From Yersinia vastinensis (GTDB taxonomy: Bacteria > Pseudomonadota > Gammaproteobacteria > Enterobacterales > Enterobacteriaceae), in NCBI RefSeq assembly GCF_902726565.1, contig NZ_CACVAF010000005.1, positions 298,257-362,256 on the forward strand: a DNA stretch of 64,000 nucleotides. The letters run 5' to 3'. Made by a program: the position numbers and the translations under genes. The notes under the pieces were generated by a model. That model saw only the letters and a program-made list of their open reading frames with translations. It had not been told where the DNA came from and ran no database searches. Below, one piece after another: positions 42,512 through 56,230 of this stretch (position 1 is the first letter of the stretch; each line of letters starts with the position of its first letter).

Positions 42512-43552
42512 TTAGAACAATGCTTTGCCTGAACTGTCTTTGATATTGGTTTTCCAAGCTGCACGAACCTGTTCAACCACTGCGGCTGGCAATGTTGCAT
42601 AATCCAAGTCACTGGCTTGTTTTGCACCGTGGGTATAAGCCCAGTCGAAGAATTTCAGCACTTCAGCGCCTTTCTCTGCATTTTTCTGATCTTTATGTAC
42701 CAGAATGAAGGTGGTCGAAGTAATTGGCCATGCCCCCTCGCCTTTCTGGTTAGTCAGGTCTTGTGCAAATGTCTTGCTCCAATCAACACCTTTCGCTGCT
42801 GCACTGAAGTTCTCTTCTGTTGGGCTAACAGGCTTCCCATCAGCAGAAATCAGTTTGGTGTAAGCCAGGTTATTTTGTTTAGCATAGGCGTATTCCACAT
42901 AACCAATCGCACCAGGCAGACGTTGAACAAATGCCGCAATACCGTCGTTACCCTTGCCACCTAAGCCGGTTGGCCAATTCACTGTAGAGCCTGCACCAAT
43001 TTTTTCTTTCCATTCCGCATTCACTTTAGCCAAATAGCTGGTGAACACGAATGAAGTGCCTGAACCATCAGCACGACGCACAACTGCAATATTCTGATCT
43101 GGGAGTTTTACACCTGGGTTTAACTTAACAATAGCGGGGTCATTCCACTTTTTCACATTACCCAGATAAATATCACCCAGTGTTTTACCGTCTAAAGTCA
43201 GTTCACCAGATTTAATGCCTGGGATATTGACGGCTAACACCACGCCACCAATCACTGTAGGGAATTGGAACAAACCATCAGCCGCCAATTTTTCATCTGT
43301 TAATGGCGCATCAGAGGCACCGAAGTCGACAGTATTGGCAATGATTTGCTTCACGCCACCTGAAGAACCGATCCCTTGATAGTTAACTTTGTTACCTGTT
43401 TCTTTCTGATAAGAATCTGCCCACTTGGCATACACCGGCGCGGGGAATGTCGCACCTGCACCTGTCAGGCTTGCAGCAGCGAACGCGGACACGGTGGTCA
43501 TAGATAAGGTCGCTGCCACAATGCTGGCTACGGTGGTACGCATCAGTTTCAT
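42512..43552 (-). CDS. pstS: Periplasmic phosphate-binding protein PstS
   Basis: A 346-residue protein with a signal peptide ending VSAFAA before ASLTGAG. Phosphate-site loops [24 protein letters not shown] and [12 protein letters not shown] are present. It delivers phosphate to PstCAB. It is the first gene of the operon and lies downstream of a tandem Pho box, so PhoB should induce it when phosphate is short. Confidence 0.98.
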   Translation of the reverse strand: MKLMRTTVASIVAATLSMTTVSAFAAASLTGAGATFPAPVYAKWADSYQKETGNKVNYQGIGSSGGVKQIIANTVDFGASDAPLTDEKLAADGLFQFPTVIGGVVLAVNIPGIKSGELTLDGKTLGDIYLGNVKKWNDPAIVKLNPGVKLPDQNIAVVRRADGSGTSFVFTSYLAKVNAEWKEKIGAGSTVNWPTGLGGKGNDGIAAFVQRLPGAIGYVEYAYAKQNNLAYTKLISADGKPVSPTEENFSAAAKGVDWSKTFAQDLTNQKGEGAWPITSTTFILVHKDQKNAEKGAEVLKFFDWAYTHGAKQASDLDYATLPAAVVEQVRAAWKTNIKDSSGKALF

Positions 43553-43624
43553 AATCCCTCCTAATGGGATATTAGAATCAACTCTAAATTGTTTTCATCA
43601 GATTAAGTATGGTGCAGGAGGGAA

Positions 43625-43679
43625 AATAGGACAGTTTAATGACAGAAAAATGTACGGAATATTACAGTTATATGACAAG
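43625..43679 (-). promoter_or_regulatory. Tandem Pho box upstream of pstS
   Basis: On the minus strand five 11-base units follow one another: TTGTCATATAA, CTGTAATATTC, CGTACATTTTT, CTGTCATTAAA and CTGTCCTATTT. The spacing and CTGTCAT cores are those of PhoB direct repeats, and the layout mirrors the E. coli pstS promoter. The first strong box is at 43679-43661, the second at 43645-43628. Confidence 0.88.
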
Positions 43680-43847
43680 TGGTTTGATAGTTAATAAAAA
43701 TTATATTTATCAGTCTCTTACGTTTTATTTTAAGTGATTATTTAATCTTTTCATTCAAAATAATATCATTTTTAGTTCAGAGGTCACTCAAATATATGAT
43801 TATTTTTTAGTCTAAAATGACAATTCATTACTGAGTACTGAAAGTAC
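43680..43847. other. AT-rich gap between pstS control region and glmS terminator
   Basis: No ORF, RNA or repeat recognised. The whole pstS-glmS gap is 342 bases and contains only the Pho boxes and the glmS terminator as clear signals. Confidence 0.4.
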
Positions 43848-43869
43848 AAAAAAGCCGACAGATGTCGGC
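43848..43869 (-). terminator. glmS terminator
   Basis: On the minus strand GCCGACA-TC-TGTCGGC folds into a tight 7-bp hairpin followed by six T residues. It lies 26 bases after the glmS stop; the Tn7 target position would fall in it. Confidence 0.9.
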
Positions 43870-43894
43870 TTTTGTTGGTGCGAGATGGCGTCGA

Positions 43895-45730
43895 TTACTC
43901 AACCGTAACCGATTTTGCCAAGTTACGTGGCTTATCAACATCCGTCCCCTTGATCAGGGCAACATGATATGACAGCAACTGTAGAGGAACGGTATAGAAG
44001 ATTGGAGCAATAATTTCTTCAACATGAGGCAATGGCACAATCTTAACCAATTCACTACTGGTAAAGCCGGCATTTTCATCAGCAAATACATACAGTAAAC
44101 CGCCGCGTGCACGCACTTCTTCAATGTTGGACTTCAGTTTTTCCAGTAAATCATTGTTAGGTGCTACCACAATCACCGGCATATTGGCGTCAACCAAAGC
44201 CAATGGGCCATGTTTTAATTCACCAGCCGCATAAGCTTCAGCGTGAATATAAGAAATTTCTTTCAGTTTCAGCGCGCCTTCCATTGCGATAGGGTACTGA
44301 TCGCCTCGACCAAGGAACAAAGCATGGTGCTTATCAGCAAAATCCTTCGCTAATTCTTCAATATCTTTATCCTTCGACAGCATCCCTTCGATCTGGACAG
44401 GTAAAGACTGCAGTGCCTCAACAATTTTATGTTCTAGCGCCTGGCTACCTTCAACGCCTTTTAGTAAAGCGATACGCCCCACCAGCATCAACAACACCGT
44501 TAATTGCGTGGTGAAGGCTTTCGTTGACGCAACACCAATTTCAGTGCCGGCTTTAGTCATCAAGGCCAGATCTGATTCACGTACCAATGAAGAACCAGCG
44601 ACGTTACAAATAGCCAGCGAACCTAAATATCCTAGCTCTTTTGATAAACGCAGAGCTGCTAATGTATCAGCGGTTTCACCAGATTGTGACAAGGTAATCA
44701 GCAGACTATTAGGACGCACAGCCGACTTGCGATAACGGAATTCAGAAGCGATTTCAACGTCACAAGGCACACCAGCCAGTGCCTCAAACCAATAACGAGA
44801 AACCATACCGGAGTTATAAGAAGTACCACAGGCAATGATTTGAATATGCTGAACATCCGCCAACAAAGCATCGGCTTTTGGGCCAAGCTCAGACAAATCA
44901 ATGGCACCATGATTTAAACGGCCTTCCAGCGTATTTTTAATCGCCATAGGCTGTTCATAAATCTCTTTTTGCATGTAGTGACGATATTCACCTTTGTCAC
45001 CAGCATCATATTGCACCTGAGATTCAATCTCTGGGCGCTCAATAACATTACCCTGCTTATCAAAAATCGTCACGCTACGGCGAGTCACTTCAACCACATC
45101 GCCTTCTTCTAAGAAGATAAAGCGGCGGGTAACAGGCAACAGAGCCAGTTGGTCAGAAGCGATAAAGTTTTCGCCTACACCACAACCAATCACCAACGGG
45201 CTACCTGAACGAGCAGCCACCAAGCGGCTTGGGTCGCGGCTATCCATGACAACTGTACCGTATGCGCCACGCAGTTGTGGAATAACGCGCTTAACCACCT
45301 CTAGCAAAGAACCACCTTGTTGCAGTTCCCAATGGACCAAATGAGCAATAACTTCAGTATCAGTTTCAGAACTGAAACGGTAGCCACGGCTAATCAATAA
45401 TTCACGTAAAGGTTCGTGATTCTCGATAATACCGTTGTGAACCACAGAGATATATTCTGAAACATGGGGGTGAGCATTGGCCTCTGATGGCTCGCCATGG
45501 GTAGCCCAGCGGGTATGTGCAATCCCGGTGCCGCCATGTAAAGCCTGCTTTTCAGCCGCATCAGACAATGCCTGAACTTTGCCCACCCGACGTAAACGTG
45601 TCAGATTACCTTCAGCATCAACCACTGCCAAACCAGCAGAGTCATAGCCACGGTATTCAAGACGACGTAAACCTTCGATCAGAATCTCAGCGATATCACG
45701 TTGCGCTACTGCGCCAACAATTCCACACAT
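43895..45730 (-). CDS. glmS: Glutamine--fructose-6-phosphate aminotransferase
   Basis: A 611-residue enzyme that makes glucosamine-6-phosphate for cell-wall and LPS synthesis. After removal of Met1 the catalytic Cys ([12 protein letters not shown]) becomes the N-terminal nucleophile of the glutaminase domain. Two SIS sugar-isomerase domains follow ([33 protein letters not shown]), and the end [13 protein letters not shown] is the conserved region recognised by Tn7. It is downstream of glmU; the spacer carries strong hairpins, in line with sRNA control known for enterobacterial glmS. Confidence 0.98.
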   Translation of the reverse strand: MCGIVGAVAQRDIAEILIEGLRRLEYRGYDSAGLAVVDAEGNLTRLRRVGKVQALSDAAEKQALHGGTGIAHTRWATHGEPSEANAHPHVSEYISVVHNGIIENHEPLRELLISRGYRFSSETDTEVIAHLVHWELQQGGSLLEVVKRVIPQLRGAYGTVVMDSRDPSRLVAARSGSPLVIGCGVGENFIASDQLALLPVTRRFIFLEEGDVVEVTRRSVTIFDKQGNVIERPEIESQVQYDAGDKGEYRHYMQKEIYEQPMAIKNTLEGRLNHGAIDLSELGPKADALLADVQHIQIIACGTSYNSGMVSRYWFEALAGVPCDVEIASEFRYRKSAVRPNSLLITLSQSGETADTLAALRLSKELGYLGSLAICNVAGSSLVRESDLALMTKAGTEIGVASTKAFTTQLTVLLMLVGRIALLKGVEGSQALEHKIVEALQSLPVQIEGMLSKDKDIEELAKDFADKHHALFLGRGDQYPIAMEGALKLKEISYIHAEAYAAGELKHGPLALVDANMPVIVVAPNNDLLEKLKSNIEEVRARGGLLYVFADENAGFTSSELVKIVPLPHVEEIIAPIFYTVPLQLLSYHVALIKGTDVDKPRNLAKSVTVE

Positions 45731-45747
45731 CTGTTTTATTCCTATGT

Positions 45748-45766
45748 AAGGTTCTTTTAGAACCTT
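45748..45766 (-). promoter_or_regulatory. Hairpin next to the glmS ribosome site
   Basis: AAGGTTC-N5-GAACCTT, a perfect 7-bp stem, ends only a few bases before the AGGA ribosome site of glmS. It could influence initiation and is a candidate element for GlmZ-type activation. Confidence 0.45.
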
Positions 45767-45835
45767 GTCGATGTCAGTGACCTGATTTGATCCGGATTTT
45801 CCGGGTTCCCCGAGCCTGTAGAGTTGGGGATTATT

Positions 45836-45891
45836 ATGTTTTGCTGTGCATTCTCAGCCGAATAGGGCACCCAAAATGTACAGCAAAACAT
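45836..45891 (-). promoter_or_regulatory. Long stem-loop in the glmU-glmS spacer
   Basis: ATGTTTTGCTGTGCAT and ATGTACAGCAAAACAT form a 16-bp stem (one mismatch) with a 24-base loop, starting 37 bases after the glmU stop. It may guide mRNA processing, which separates glmU and glmS messages in E. coli. Confidence 0.5.
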
Positions 45892-45927
45892 TCCTCTCAC
45901 GACAAAGATGCCGCAAGAGGAAATAAA

Positions 45928-47298
45928 CTAGCTTTTTTTAACCGGGCGTTTCCAACCTTGAATATTGGCCTGTTTAACGCGGCTCAATACCAGCTCATTC
46001 TCAGCAACATCACGGGTTACTGTGGTGCCTGCACCGATAGTCGCGCCTTTAGCAACAGTGACGGGAGCCACTAATTGGGTATCTGAACCAACAAACACAT
46101 CATCGCCGATGATAGTTTTAAACTTATTCTTACCATCATAGTTGCAAGTTATAGTTCCTGCGCCAATATTCACGCCTGAGCCAATTTCAGCATCACCTAA
46201 ATAGGAGAGATGACCTGCTTTAGAGCCTTTACCTAAGCGTGCTTTCTTGATTTCAACAAAGTTGCCAACATGTGCACCTTCAGCCAACTCAGCACCCGGT
46301 CGTAGGCGAGCAAATGGCCCAACCGTGCAACCTACATCCAAGCGAGAATCTTCTAGCACCGTGTATGGACTGATTTCTGAATCATCGCCAATCACACAGT
46401 TTTTAAGTACGCATCCCGTACCAATTCGAACGCGATCACCTAAAGTGACATGGCCTTCAATGATGACATTGGTATCGATAGTGATATCACGACCATGTGT
46501 TAATTCTCCGCGCAAATCAAAACGCGCAGGATCTAGTAACATCACCCCCGCAAGCAGTAGCTTCTCAGCCTGTTCAGACTGGTATACCCGTTCAAGCGTT
46601 GCCAATTGCAGACGATTATTGACACCTTCAACTTCACTCAAACGAGTGGGGTGCACTGCTTCAATCTTCTTACCATCAGCATGGGCCAATGCAATAATAT
46701 CCGTGATATAAAACTCGCCTTGGGCATTATTGTTATTCAACAGCGATAGCCAGCGCTTCAAATCACGCCCATTGGCGACCAGTATTCCGGTATTGATTTC
46801 ATTTATTTCACGCTGTGCATCGGTGGCATCTTTATGCTCAACAATCCCGACCACATCGCCATTCTCACGCACAATACGACCATAACCACTAGGGTTATCC
46901 AATTTCACCGTCAATAGACCAATGCCGCCTTGCGGTTTTGCTGCTAACAGCCGTTGCAGTGTATCAACAGAAATCAACGGCACATCGCCATAAAGCATCA
47001 GGACATCTTCATCATCGGCAAAATGTGGTGCTGCTTGTTGCATCGCGTGTCCGGTACCTAGCTGCTCTGCCTGTAATACCCAGTTCAGCGCCGGGTCAGT
47101 CAGTGTTTTTTTCAACAACTCAGCACCATGCCCATAAACCAGATGAACTTTTTGTGCACCCAACTTCATAGCCGCATCAATAACGTGCTGAACCATCGGC
47201 TTACCTGCCAATGGGTGTAACACCTTAGGAAGGTCGGAATACATACGAGTCCCCTTACCTGCGGCAAGGATGACTACACTCATTGAGCTGTTAGACAT
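45928..47298 (-). CDS. glmU: Bifunctional GlcNAc-1-P uridyltransferase / GlcN-1-P acetyltransferase
   Basis: A 456-residue enzyme giving UDP-GlcNAc. The N-terminal pyrophosphorylase domain has [18 protein letters not shown]; the C-terminal half is a left-handed beta-helix of hexapeptide repeats ([20 protein letters not shown] to [16 protein letters not shown]) with the acetyltransferase site. ATG 47298 (MSNSSMSVV) was chosen and gives the E. coli length; the open frame begins two codons earlier with TTG. It precedes glmS as in other enterobacteria. Confidence 0.97.
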   Translation of the reverse strand: MSNSSMSVVILAAGKGTRMYSDLPKVLHPLAGKPMVQHVIDAAMKLGAQKVHLVYGHGAELLKKTLTDPALNWVLQAEQLGTGHAMQQAAPHFADDEDVLMLYGDVPLISVDTLQRLLAAKPQGGIGLLTVKLDNPSGYGRIVRENGDVVGIVEHKDATDAQREINEINTGILVANGRDLKRWLSLLNNNNAQGEFYITDIIALAHADGKKIEAVHPTRLSEVEGVNNRLQLATLERVYQSEQAEKLLLAGVMLLDPARFDLRGELTHGRDITIDTNVIIEGHVTLGDRVRIGTGCVLKNCVIGDDSEISPYTVLEDSRLDVGCTVGPFARLRPGAELAEGAHVGNFVEIKKARLGKGSKAGHLSYLGDAEIGSGVNIGAGTITCNYDGKNKFKTIIGDDVFVGSDTQLVAPVTVAKGATIGAGTTVTRDVAENELVLSRVKQANIQGWKRPVKKS

Positions 47299-47650
47299 AA
47301 GCAACCTGATAACTCCAATTTAATAGACGGAAGTAAACCTGTTTAGCGAAATAATTACTACATATTTCTCAGCGAAAAACGTACTCAACCCGCATGGTTA
47401 AAGGGTTGTAGCGATGTGCCATGTAACAAAAAAATGTAGAGAAAAGTGTCGGCGATCAGCGACGTTTTTTGACCTGTTTTTGCCAAAAAGCCGTCACTCA
47501 TTTAGGTTATTAACCACTTATTTTACGACAAGAAACAAGGATTTTCAGAAAGAAACTTTACTAGTTTAGCTTAGGCTTAATGAAATGCAGCAGAGGTGGT
47601 GGACATATCAATAGATTGAAGCATTCGCCATAGCGATACACAATGAAGAT
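47299..47650. other. glmU upstream region
   Basis: About 350 bases between glmU and the atp terminator. It must hold the glmU promoter and may hold NagC sites as in E. coli, but I could not assign them. No ORF of note. Confidence 0.4.
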
Positions 47651-47688
47651 AAAAAAATGCCAGTCTGTTTTCACCGACTGGCATTCTA
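47651..47688 (-). terminator. Terminator of the atp operon
   Basis: On the minus strand AATGCCAGTC and GACTGGCATT form a 10-bp stem with a 10-base loop, followed by seven T residues. It lies about 90 bases after atpC. Confidence 0.9.
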
Positions 47689-47779
47689 CCGTTCTTTATA
47701 TGATAACTTTATAAATCAGAGAGTTGTTAGTTAAGCTTTGATAAACCATCTAACTCAAAAACAACCCTAAGATATAAAA

Positions 47780-48202
47780 TTACATCGCCTTCCTGGTCAG
47801 CTCGATTACGCGTAGTTTCGCAATCGCCTTCGCCAATTCAGCGGATGCCTGAGCATAGTCGACATCGCCGTGGGAATTATTGATATGAGCTTCTGCTTTG
47901 CGCTTAGATTCCAGCGCTCTAGCTTCGTCCAGATCTTGTCCACGAATAGCAGTGTCAGCCAATACGATCACAACGCTCGGTTGCACCTCAAGGATGCCGC
48001 CAGAAAGATAAATGAACTCTTCCTCACCGAACTGCTTAACGATACGTATCATGCCAGGCTTAATGGCAGTGAGCAGTGGGGCGTGGCCAGGGAAAATCCC
48101 CAGTTCACCTTCACTACCCGTCACCTGAATTTTTTGTACTACGCCTGAGAACATTTTCTTCTCTGCGCTCACAACATCCAGATGGTAAGTCATTGCAGCC
48201 AT
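47780..48202 (-). CDS. atpC: ATP synthase epsilon subunit
   Basis: A 140-residue F1 subunit of the central stalk that also inhibits ATP hydrolysis. An N-terminal beta-sandwich ([25 protein letters not shown] in part) and two C-terminal helices ([35 protein letters not shown]) are clear. It is the last gene of the operon, 21 bases after atpD. Confidence 0.97.
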   Translation of the reverse strand: MAAMTYHLDVVSAEKKMFSGVVQKIQVTGSEGELGIFPGHAPLLTAIKPGMIRIVKQFGEEEFIYLSGGILEVQPSVVIVLADTAIRGQDLDEARALESKRKAEAHINNSHGDVDYAQASAELAKAIAKLRVIELTRKAM

Positions 48203-48223
48203 GTCACCCTCCAGTCAACAGCG

Positions 48224-49636
<1,413 letters not shown>

Positions 49637-49704
49637 TCATATTTCAACTTGCTGGCGCGTTAACGGCCTTCCTGCAATATGAACGACTAAGGGTAATAGC
49701 CTGG

Positions 49705-50568
49705 TTAAACCGCGGAGGCTCCCCCGACGATCTCGGTGAGTTCCTGAGTGATGCTGGCCTGACGAGCTTTGTTGTAAACCAACTGCAGCTCTTTGATCAG
49801 ACTACCGCCGTTATCGGTGGCGGCTTTCATCGCTACCATTCGCGCGGCCTGTTCGCTGGCCAGGTTTTCAACGACGCCCTGATAAACTTGCGATTCCACA
49901 TAGCGACGCAGGAGGGTATCCAGCAATGCTTTTGGATCGGGTTCATACAGGTAATCCCAGGATTTCTTCTTCAGCGTGCCATCTTCCGCAGGCGGAAGAG
50001 GTAACAACTGCATGATCCGTGGTTCCTGAGACATCGTATTGATAAACTTGTTATTCACGATATACAGTTTATCCAGACGACCTTCATCGTAGGCTTGTAG
50101 CATCACTTTCACTGGACCGATAAGTTCTGACAGAGAAGGGTTATCCCCCATGCCAGTAACCTGAGCAACAATCTTGCCGCCCACGGAACCAAAGAAAGAA
50201 GCTGCTTTTGATCCAATCAGCGCTAAATCACATTCAACGCCTTTTTCAGACCAACCTTTCATCTCAGCTAACAGTTTTTTGAACAAGTTAATGTTCAAAC
50301 CACCACACAAGCCACGGTCTGTAGAAACCACCAGATACCCAACGCGCTTAACGTCACGTTCTTCCAGGTATGGATGTTTATATTCCAGATTACCTAGCGC
50401 AAGGTGACCAATCACACTACGCATTGTTTCTGCATAAGGACGGCTGGCCGCCATGCGTTCCTGCGATTTACGCATTTTGGAGGCGGCGACCATCTCCATG
50501 GCTTTGGTGATCTTTTGCGTGTTTTGCACGCTGGCGATCTTGGAACGTATCTCTTTTGCGCCGGCCAT
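49705..50568 (-). CDS. atpG: ATP synthase gamma subunit
   Basis: A 287-residue rotor shaft of F1. Long N- and C-terminal helices ([46 protein letters not shown]) form the coiled coil inside the alpha/beta ring. It lies 61 bases after atpA and 98 before atpD. Confidence 0.98.
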   Translation of the reverse strand: MAGAKEIRSKIASVQNTQKITKAMEMVAASKMRKSQERMAASRPYAETMRSVIGHLALGNLEYKHPYLEERDVKRVGYLVVSTDRGLCGGLNINLFKKLLAEMKGWSEKGVECDLALIGSKAASFFGSVGGKIVAQVTGMGDNPSLSELIGPVKVMLQAYDEGRLDKLYIVNNKFINTMSQEPRIMQLLPLPPAEDGTLKKKSWDYLYEPDPKALLDTLLRRYVESQVYQGVVENLASEQAARMVAMKAATDNGGSLIKELQLVYNKARQASITQELTEIVGGASAV

Positions 50569-50629
50569 TTCTGCTTCTCCTCATTGCCAGACGGCCCGCT
50601 TTCCTGATGAAAAGCAAGGCCGCATAGCG

Positions 50630-52171
50630 TTACCAGGACTGGGTTGCCTTAAATGTATCAAGGATGCCTTTCAGCTTGGCCTCGATCTCATCGTTATACG
50701 CGCCAGTTTGGTTGATTTGTTGCAGAAGCTCGGCATGCTCACGGTCAGCAAACGCCAACAGCGCAGCTTCAAAGCTACCTACCTTCGCCAACTCGATATC
50801 ACCCAGATAACCACGTTCAGCAGCGAACAGAACCAGAGATTGTTGCGCAACAGACATCGGTGCGTATTGTTTCTGTTTCAAAAGCTCGGTCACTTTCTGA
50901 CCATGGCTCAACTGTTTACGTGTTGCATCATCCAAATCGGATGCGAACTGGGAGAACGCTGCAAGTTCACGATACTGTGCCAGAGCGGTACGGATACCAC
51001 CGGACAGTTTTTTCATGATCTTGGTCTGCGCTGCACCACCCACACGAGATACGGAGATACCTGGGTTAACCGCAGGACGAATACCGGCGTTAAACAGGCT
51101 GGATTCCAAGAAGATCTGACCATCGGTAATAGAAATTACGTTAGTCGGAACGAACGCGGAAACGTCCCCTGCTTGAGTTTCAATGATTGGCAATGCGGTC
51201 AAAGAACCGGTTTTACCTTTCACTTCACCCTTGGTAAAGGTTTCAACGTAGTCGGCGTTAACACGCGCAGCACGCTCCAACAAACGGGAGTGGAGGTAGA
51301 ATACGTCGCCAGGATAAGCTTCACGACCTGGTGGACGACGAAGCAGCAAGGAGATTTGACGATATGCAACAGCCTGTTTAGACAGGTCATCATAAATAAT
51401 CAGCGCATCTTCACCGCGGTCGCGGAAATATTCACCCATGGCACAACCGGAGTAAGGTGCCAGGTATTGCAATGCTGCAGATTCAGATGCCGTAGCCACA
51501 ACCACGATGGTGTTAGCTAATGCGCCATGCTCTTCCAGTTTACGCACTACGTTTGCAACAGTAGAGGCTTTCTGGCCGATAGCAACATACACACATTTGA
51601 TGCCAGACTCGCGCTGGTTGATGATCGCATCAATCGCCAGAGCAGTTTTACCTGTCTGACGGTCACCGATGATCAATTCACGCTGACCACGACCAATTGG
51701 AATCATGGCGTCGACAGACTTATAACCAGTCTGAACGGGTTCATCAACGGATTGACGTTCGATAACGCCAGGTGCGATAGCTTCAACAGCTGAGAAGCCG
51801 TCATTTTCTACCGGACCTTTACCATCAACAGGTTCACCCAGAGTGTTGACAACGCGACCCAACAGGCCACGACCAACTGGAACTTCCAGGATACGGCCAG
51901 TACATTTAACCTTCATGCCTTCGGCAAGATCGGCGTACGGACCCATAACTACTGCACCAACAGAGTCGCGCTCCAGGTTCAGTGCGATTGCGTAACGGTT
52001 GCCAGGCAGTGCGATCATCTCGCCTTGCATTACATCAGCCAGACCGTGTACGCGAATGATCCCGTCACTAACGGAAACAATAGTACCTTCATTGTGAGCT
52101 TCGCTCACTACATTGAACTGAGCAATGCGCTGCTTGATCAGTTCGCTGATTTCGGTGGAATTCAGTTGCAT
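50630..52171 (-). CDS. atpA: ATP synthase alpha subunit
   Basis: A 513-residue non-catalytic nucleotide-binding subunit of F1. P-loop GDRQTGKTA and the conserved [15 protein letters not shown] and [17 protein letters not shown] segments are present. Starts [16 protein letters not shown] as in E. coli. It lies 14 bases after atpH. Confidence 0.98.
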   Translation of the reverse strand: MQLNSTEISELIKQRIAQFNVVSEAHNEGTIVSVSDGIIRVHGLADVMQGEMIALPGNRYAIALNLERDSVGAVVMGPYADLAEGMKVKCTGRILEVPVGRGLLGRVVNTLGEPVDGKGPVENDGFSAVEAIAPGVIERQSVDEPVQTGYKSVDAMIPIGRGQRELIIGDRQTGKTALAIDAIINQRESGIKCVYVAIGQKASTVANVVRKLEEHGALANTIVVVATASESAALQYLAPYSGCAMGEYFRDRGEDALIIYDDLSKQAVAYRQISLLLRRPPGREAYPGDVFYLHSRLLERAARVNADYVETFTKGEVKGKTGSLTALPIIETQAGDVSAFVPTNVISITDGQIFLESSLFNAGIRPAVNPGISVSRVGGAAQTKIMKKLSGGIRTALAQYRELAAFSQFASDLDDATRKQLSHGQKVTELLKQKQYAPMSVAQQSLVLFAAERGYLGDIELAKVGSFEAALLAFADREHAELLQQINQTGAYNDEIEAKLKGILDTFKATQSW

Positions 52172-52185
52172 ATGCTCCAGTCCCC

Positions 52186-52719
52186 TTAAGACTGCAAGAC
52201 GTCTGCCAGGCGTTCAAGACGACCGCGAACGCTGCCATCTATCACCATATCGCCCGCACGTATTACTACGCCGGCCATTACAGACTTATCAATTTTGCAA
52301 TTCAGCTTAACTTTGCGTGACAGACGTTTTTCCATCGCAGCGGCAATTTTAGCCAGCTGTTCGTCGTTAAGTGCACTCGCTGAGGACACTTCAACGTCGA
52401 CGGTAGACTCCAGTGAGGCACGCAGTTGAATAAACTGCTGCAACACCTCAGGAAGAACCAGTAAACGGCCATTCTCCGCCATAACTCGAATGAAGTTCTG
52501 TGCGGGTTCATCGAGCTGATCACCACAGACTGCAATAAACGTCTTAGACATTGTTTCTGGTGCGACAGCACCGGAAAGCAATTCAGCAATTTGTTCATTG
52601 CGAGTCACTTGGGCAGTAAACGCCAGCATATCCTGCCAACGATCAACTGCCTGGTGCTCAACAGCAAAGTCAAAAGCTGCTTTGGCGTAGGGGCGAGCTA
52701 CAGTTACAAATTCAGACAT
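52186..52719 (-). CDS. atpH: ATP synthase delta subunit
   Basis: A 177-residue peripheral-stalk cap joining F1 to the b subunits. It starts [19 protein letters not shown], and the C-terminal motif [20 protein letters not shown] is typical. Between atpF (14 bases) and atpA. Confidence 0.97.
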   Translation of the reverse strand: MSEFVTVARPYAKAAFDFAVEHQAVDRWQDMLAFTAQVTRNEQIAELLSGAVAPETMSKTFIAVCGDQLDEPAQNFIRVMAENGRLLVLPEVLQQFIQLRASLESTVDVEVSSASALNDEQLAKIAAAMEKRLSRKVKLNCKIDKSVMAGVVIRAGDMVIDGSVRGRLERLADVLQS

Positions 52720-52733
52720 CAGCCCCTCCCTCC

Positions 52734-53204
52734 TTACAGTTCAGCGACCAGTTTATCAACGATGTCGCTGTTAGCAGCTTCATCCACGGAACGTTCGATG
52801 ATCTTCTCGGCGCCAGCTATAGCCAACATCGCGACTTGCTTACGCAACTCTTCACGAGCACGCTTACGTTCGGCGTCGATCTCTGCCTGCGCTTGCGCCA
52901 CGATTTTGTTACGTTCCTGTTCAGCTTCTGCTTTAGCTTCATCAAGGATCTGAGCTTTGCGTTTACTTGCCTGCTCAATGATCACCTGCGCTTCTGCTTT
53001 CGCCTTCTTCAGTTGGTCGGTCGCATTGGCTTGCGCTAAGTCCAAATCTTTTTTGGCACGCTCTGCAGAAGAGAGACCGTCAGCAATTTCTTTTTGACGC
53101 TTCTCGATGGCTGCCATAATTGGCGGCCATACATACTTCATACAAAACAGGACAAACAGGACAAACGCGATGGCCTGGCCGAGGATTGTTGCGTTAAGAT
53201 TCAC
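52734..53204 (-). CDS. atpF: ATP synthase b subunit
   Basis: A 156-residue peripheral stalk subunit: one N-terminal membrane helix ([20 protein letters not shown]) followed by a long charged coiled coil. Matches E. coli in length. It follows atpE by 60 bases. Confidence 0.97.
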   Translation of the reverse strand: MNLNATILGQAIAFVLFVLFCMKYVWPPIMAAIEKRQKEIADGLSSAERAKKDLDLAQANATDQLKKAKAEAQVIIEQASKRKAQILDEAKAEAEQERNKIVAQAQAEIDAERKRAREELRKQVAMLAIAGAEKIIERSVDEAANSDIVDKLVAEL

Positions 53205-53264
53205 AGCACAATGCCTCTTTAAAAGTTAATAGTTTGGTGTAGTTCACGGTAGAGAAAACTCTAC

Positions 53265-53522
<258 letters not shown>

Positions 53523-53553
53523 TCAGTTAAAACGCAGTAGTGTTATAAGAAAA

Positions 53554-54800
<1,247 letters not shown>

Positions 54801-55310
54801 GACGTTTGTTCTCTCCGAACCACACTAAGGGCATGCTGAGTGAGGTATAAAACTGCCTTTTACCCCATTGAGTCAAGCAGCAAAAAACGAGCAAATTATA
54901 CGGGCCACTCAAACGAATTCAATCGATAAGTAGCGAAAAGGTGAACAATTATTTAAATTTTCTTATTTCGGGCTATTTTCACAAGAAAAGCCTCGGAATA
55001 AAACCTTCATTTAATTGTCTGACGATTCCAATCATTATCAATAAAGCGTGAAATCTATCACATAACTAAAAACAAACTGATTTATATCCTATAAGACTTG
55101 GCTTTGTCTTTAACGAAAAGAGCCATTAAAACTTTTACAAATCATAATTTTAAAATTAAAACCATTATCAAACAACTTATCTACTTAGTAAAAACGTCCC
55201 ATTGACATTTCAGATAATAATCCAGCAACAGTTAGGATACATAAAAAGAGTGAAGCCTTGAATAAAGTAATAACTAAAGTGACGAGTTGAACACATTCAA
55301 AATAGTTATG
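54801..55310. promoter_or_regulatory. atp operon upstream region
   Basis: A strongly AT-rich stretch between rsmG and atpI that must contain the atp promoter. I did not find a convincing unique promoter, hairpin or ORF in it. Confidence 0.4.
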
Positions 55311-55496
55311 TCACTGGCTACCGCTGTTTTTGTAAACAATTCGTGAAATATAATCTATCCAAACGATAGTAAGCGAATAAATACTCATCAATATTAAAAA
55401 CCCTAAATACCAGCGCTTCAATTTAGGATTTATTACATTTTTTTGATAAATAGCAAAGTTAGTTTGACTTAAGAATAACCAAATGGCGCTCACCAT
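55311..55496 (-). CDS. Doubtful 61-residue hydrophobic ORF after rsmG
   Basis: The frame [14 protein letters not shown] to YKNSGSQ overlaps the rsmG end by 38 bases. Its middle, [24 protein letters not shown], looks like a membrane helix with a basic flank, which is better than chance composition in an AT-rich spacer but has no ribosome site I trust and no family I recognise. It could be a small membrane protein, a remnant, or noise. Confidence 0.2.
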   Translation of the reverse strand: MVSAIWLFLSQTNFAIYQKNVINPKLKRWYLGFLILMSIYSLTIVWIDYISRIVYKNSGSQ

Positions 55497-56079
55497 CTAA
55501 CTCTGGTACCTGTAACCGGACAACCGACTCAAGGATAATCCCCTCAGGTAGAATCGCTAATTCATCGTCAGGTCTAACCCCTTTAAGAGCATAAAACCGG
55601 CCTTCAGGCTTGGCTGGTAAATGGTGACACCAAGACAGCATATCTTGCAAAGAAGCAAATGCACGGCTTATAACACCATCAAATGGAGGTTCTGCAACGA
55701 AGTCCTCAACCCGACTTTGCACGGGATCAATATTGCTTAAACCTAGTTCATGCTGAACCTGACGTAAAAAACGAACCCGCTTTCCTAAGCTATCAAGCAA
55801 CGTAAAGTGAGCGTCAGGCCGCACAATAGCCAGTGGTATTCCTGGAAGTCCAGGCCCGGTGCCAACATCAATAAACCGGCTACCTTGCAAATGTGGGTTT
55901 ACCACAATGCTGTCCAGAATGTGTCGTACCAGCATTTGCATTGGGTCACGGACAGAAGTCAGATTATAAGCTTTATTCCACTTATGCAGCAGTTCTACAT
56001 AACCGACCAACTGGTGTTTTTGCTGATCGGGTAATGTAATATCTGCGGCGCTAAGCAGACAATTTAATTTTTTTAACAC
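55459..56079 (-). CDS. rsmG: 16S rRNA (guanine527-N7)-methyltransferase RsmG
   Basis: A 206-residue SAM-dependent methyltransferase acting on G527 of 16S rRNA. The SAM motif [18 protein letters not shown] and [15 protein letters not shown] are conserved. The start is GTG 56079 (MLKKLNCLL) with GAGG upstream. It follows mnmG on the origin-proximal side, as in E. coli. Confidence 0.97.
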   Translation of the reverse strand: MLKKLNCLLSAADITLPDQQKHQLVGYVELLHKWNKAYNLTSVRDPMQMLVRHILDSIVVNPHLQGSRFIDVGTGPGLPGIPLAIVRPDAHFTLLDSLGKRVRFLRQVQHELGLSNIDPVQSRVEDFVAEPPFDGVISRAFASLQDMLSWCHHLPAKPEGRFYALKGVRPDDELAILPEGIILESVVRLQVPELDGERHLVILKSN

Positions 56080-56230
56080 AACAATATCCTCTGACCGAAG
56101 AATACTCTGTCAGCATGTAAAGGCTGATATACGAATATGATAATCTAGCTTAACCGTTTGTTATAGCTTGAATACACAGCATAATTGCCCGGCTACTCGG
56201 CTTTTAGCAGCACAGGCAAATATCAGGATG

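Noticed and set aside
50453..51520. 355-codon open frame on the plus strand across atpG and atpA
   Set aside because: It runs antisense to two highly conserved genes, has a composition dictated by them, and resembles no protein family.
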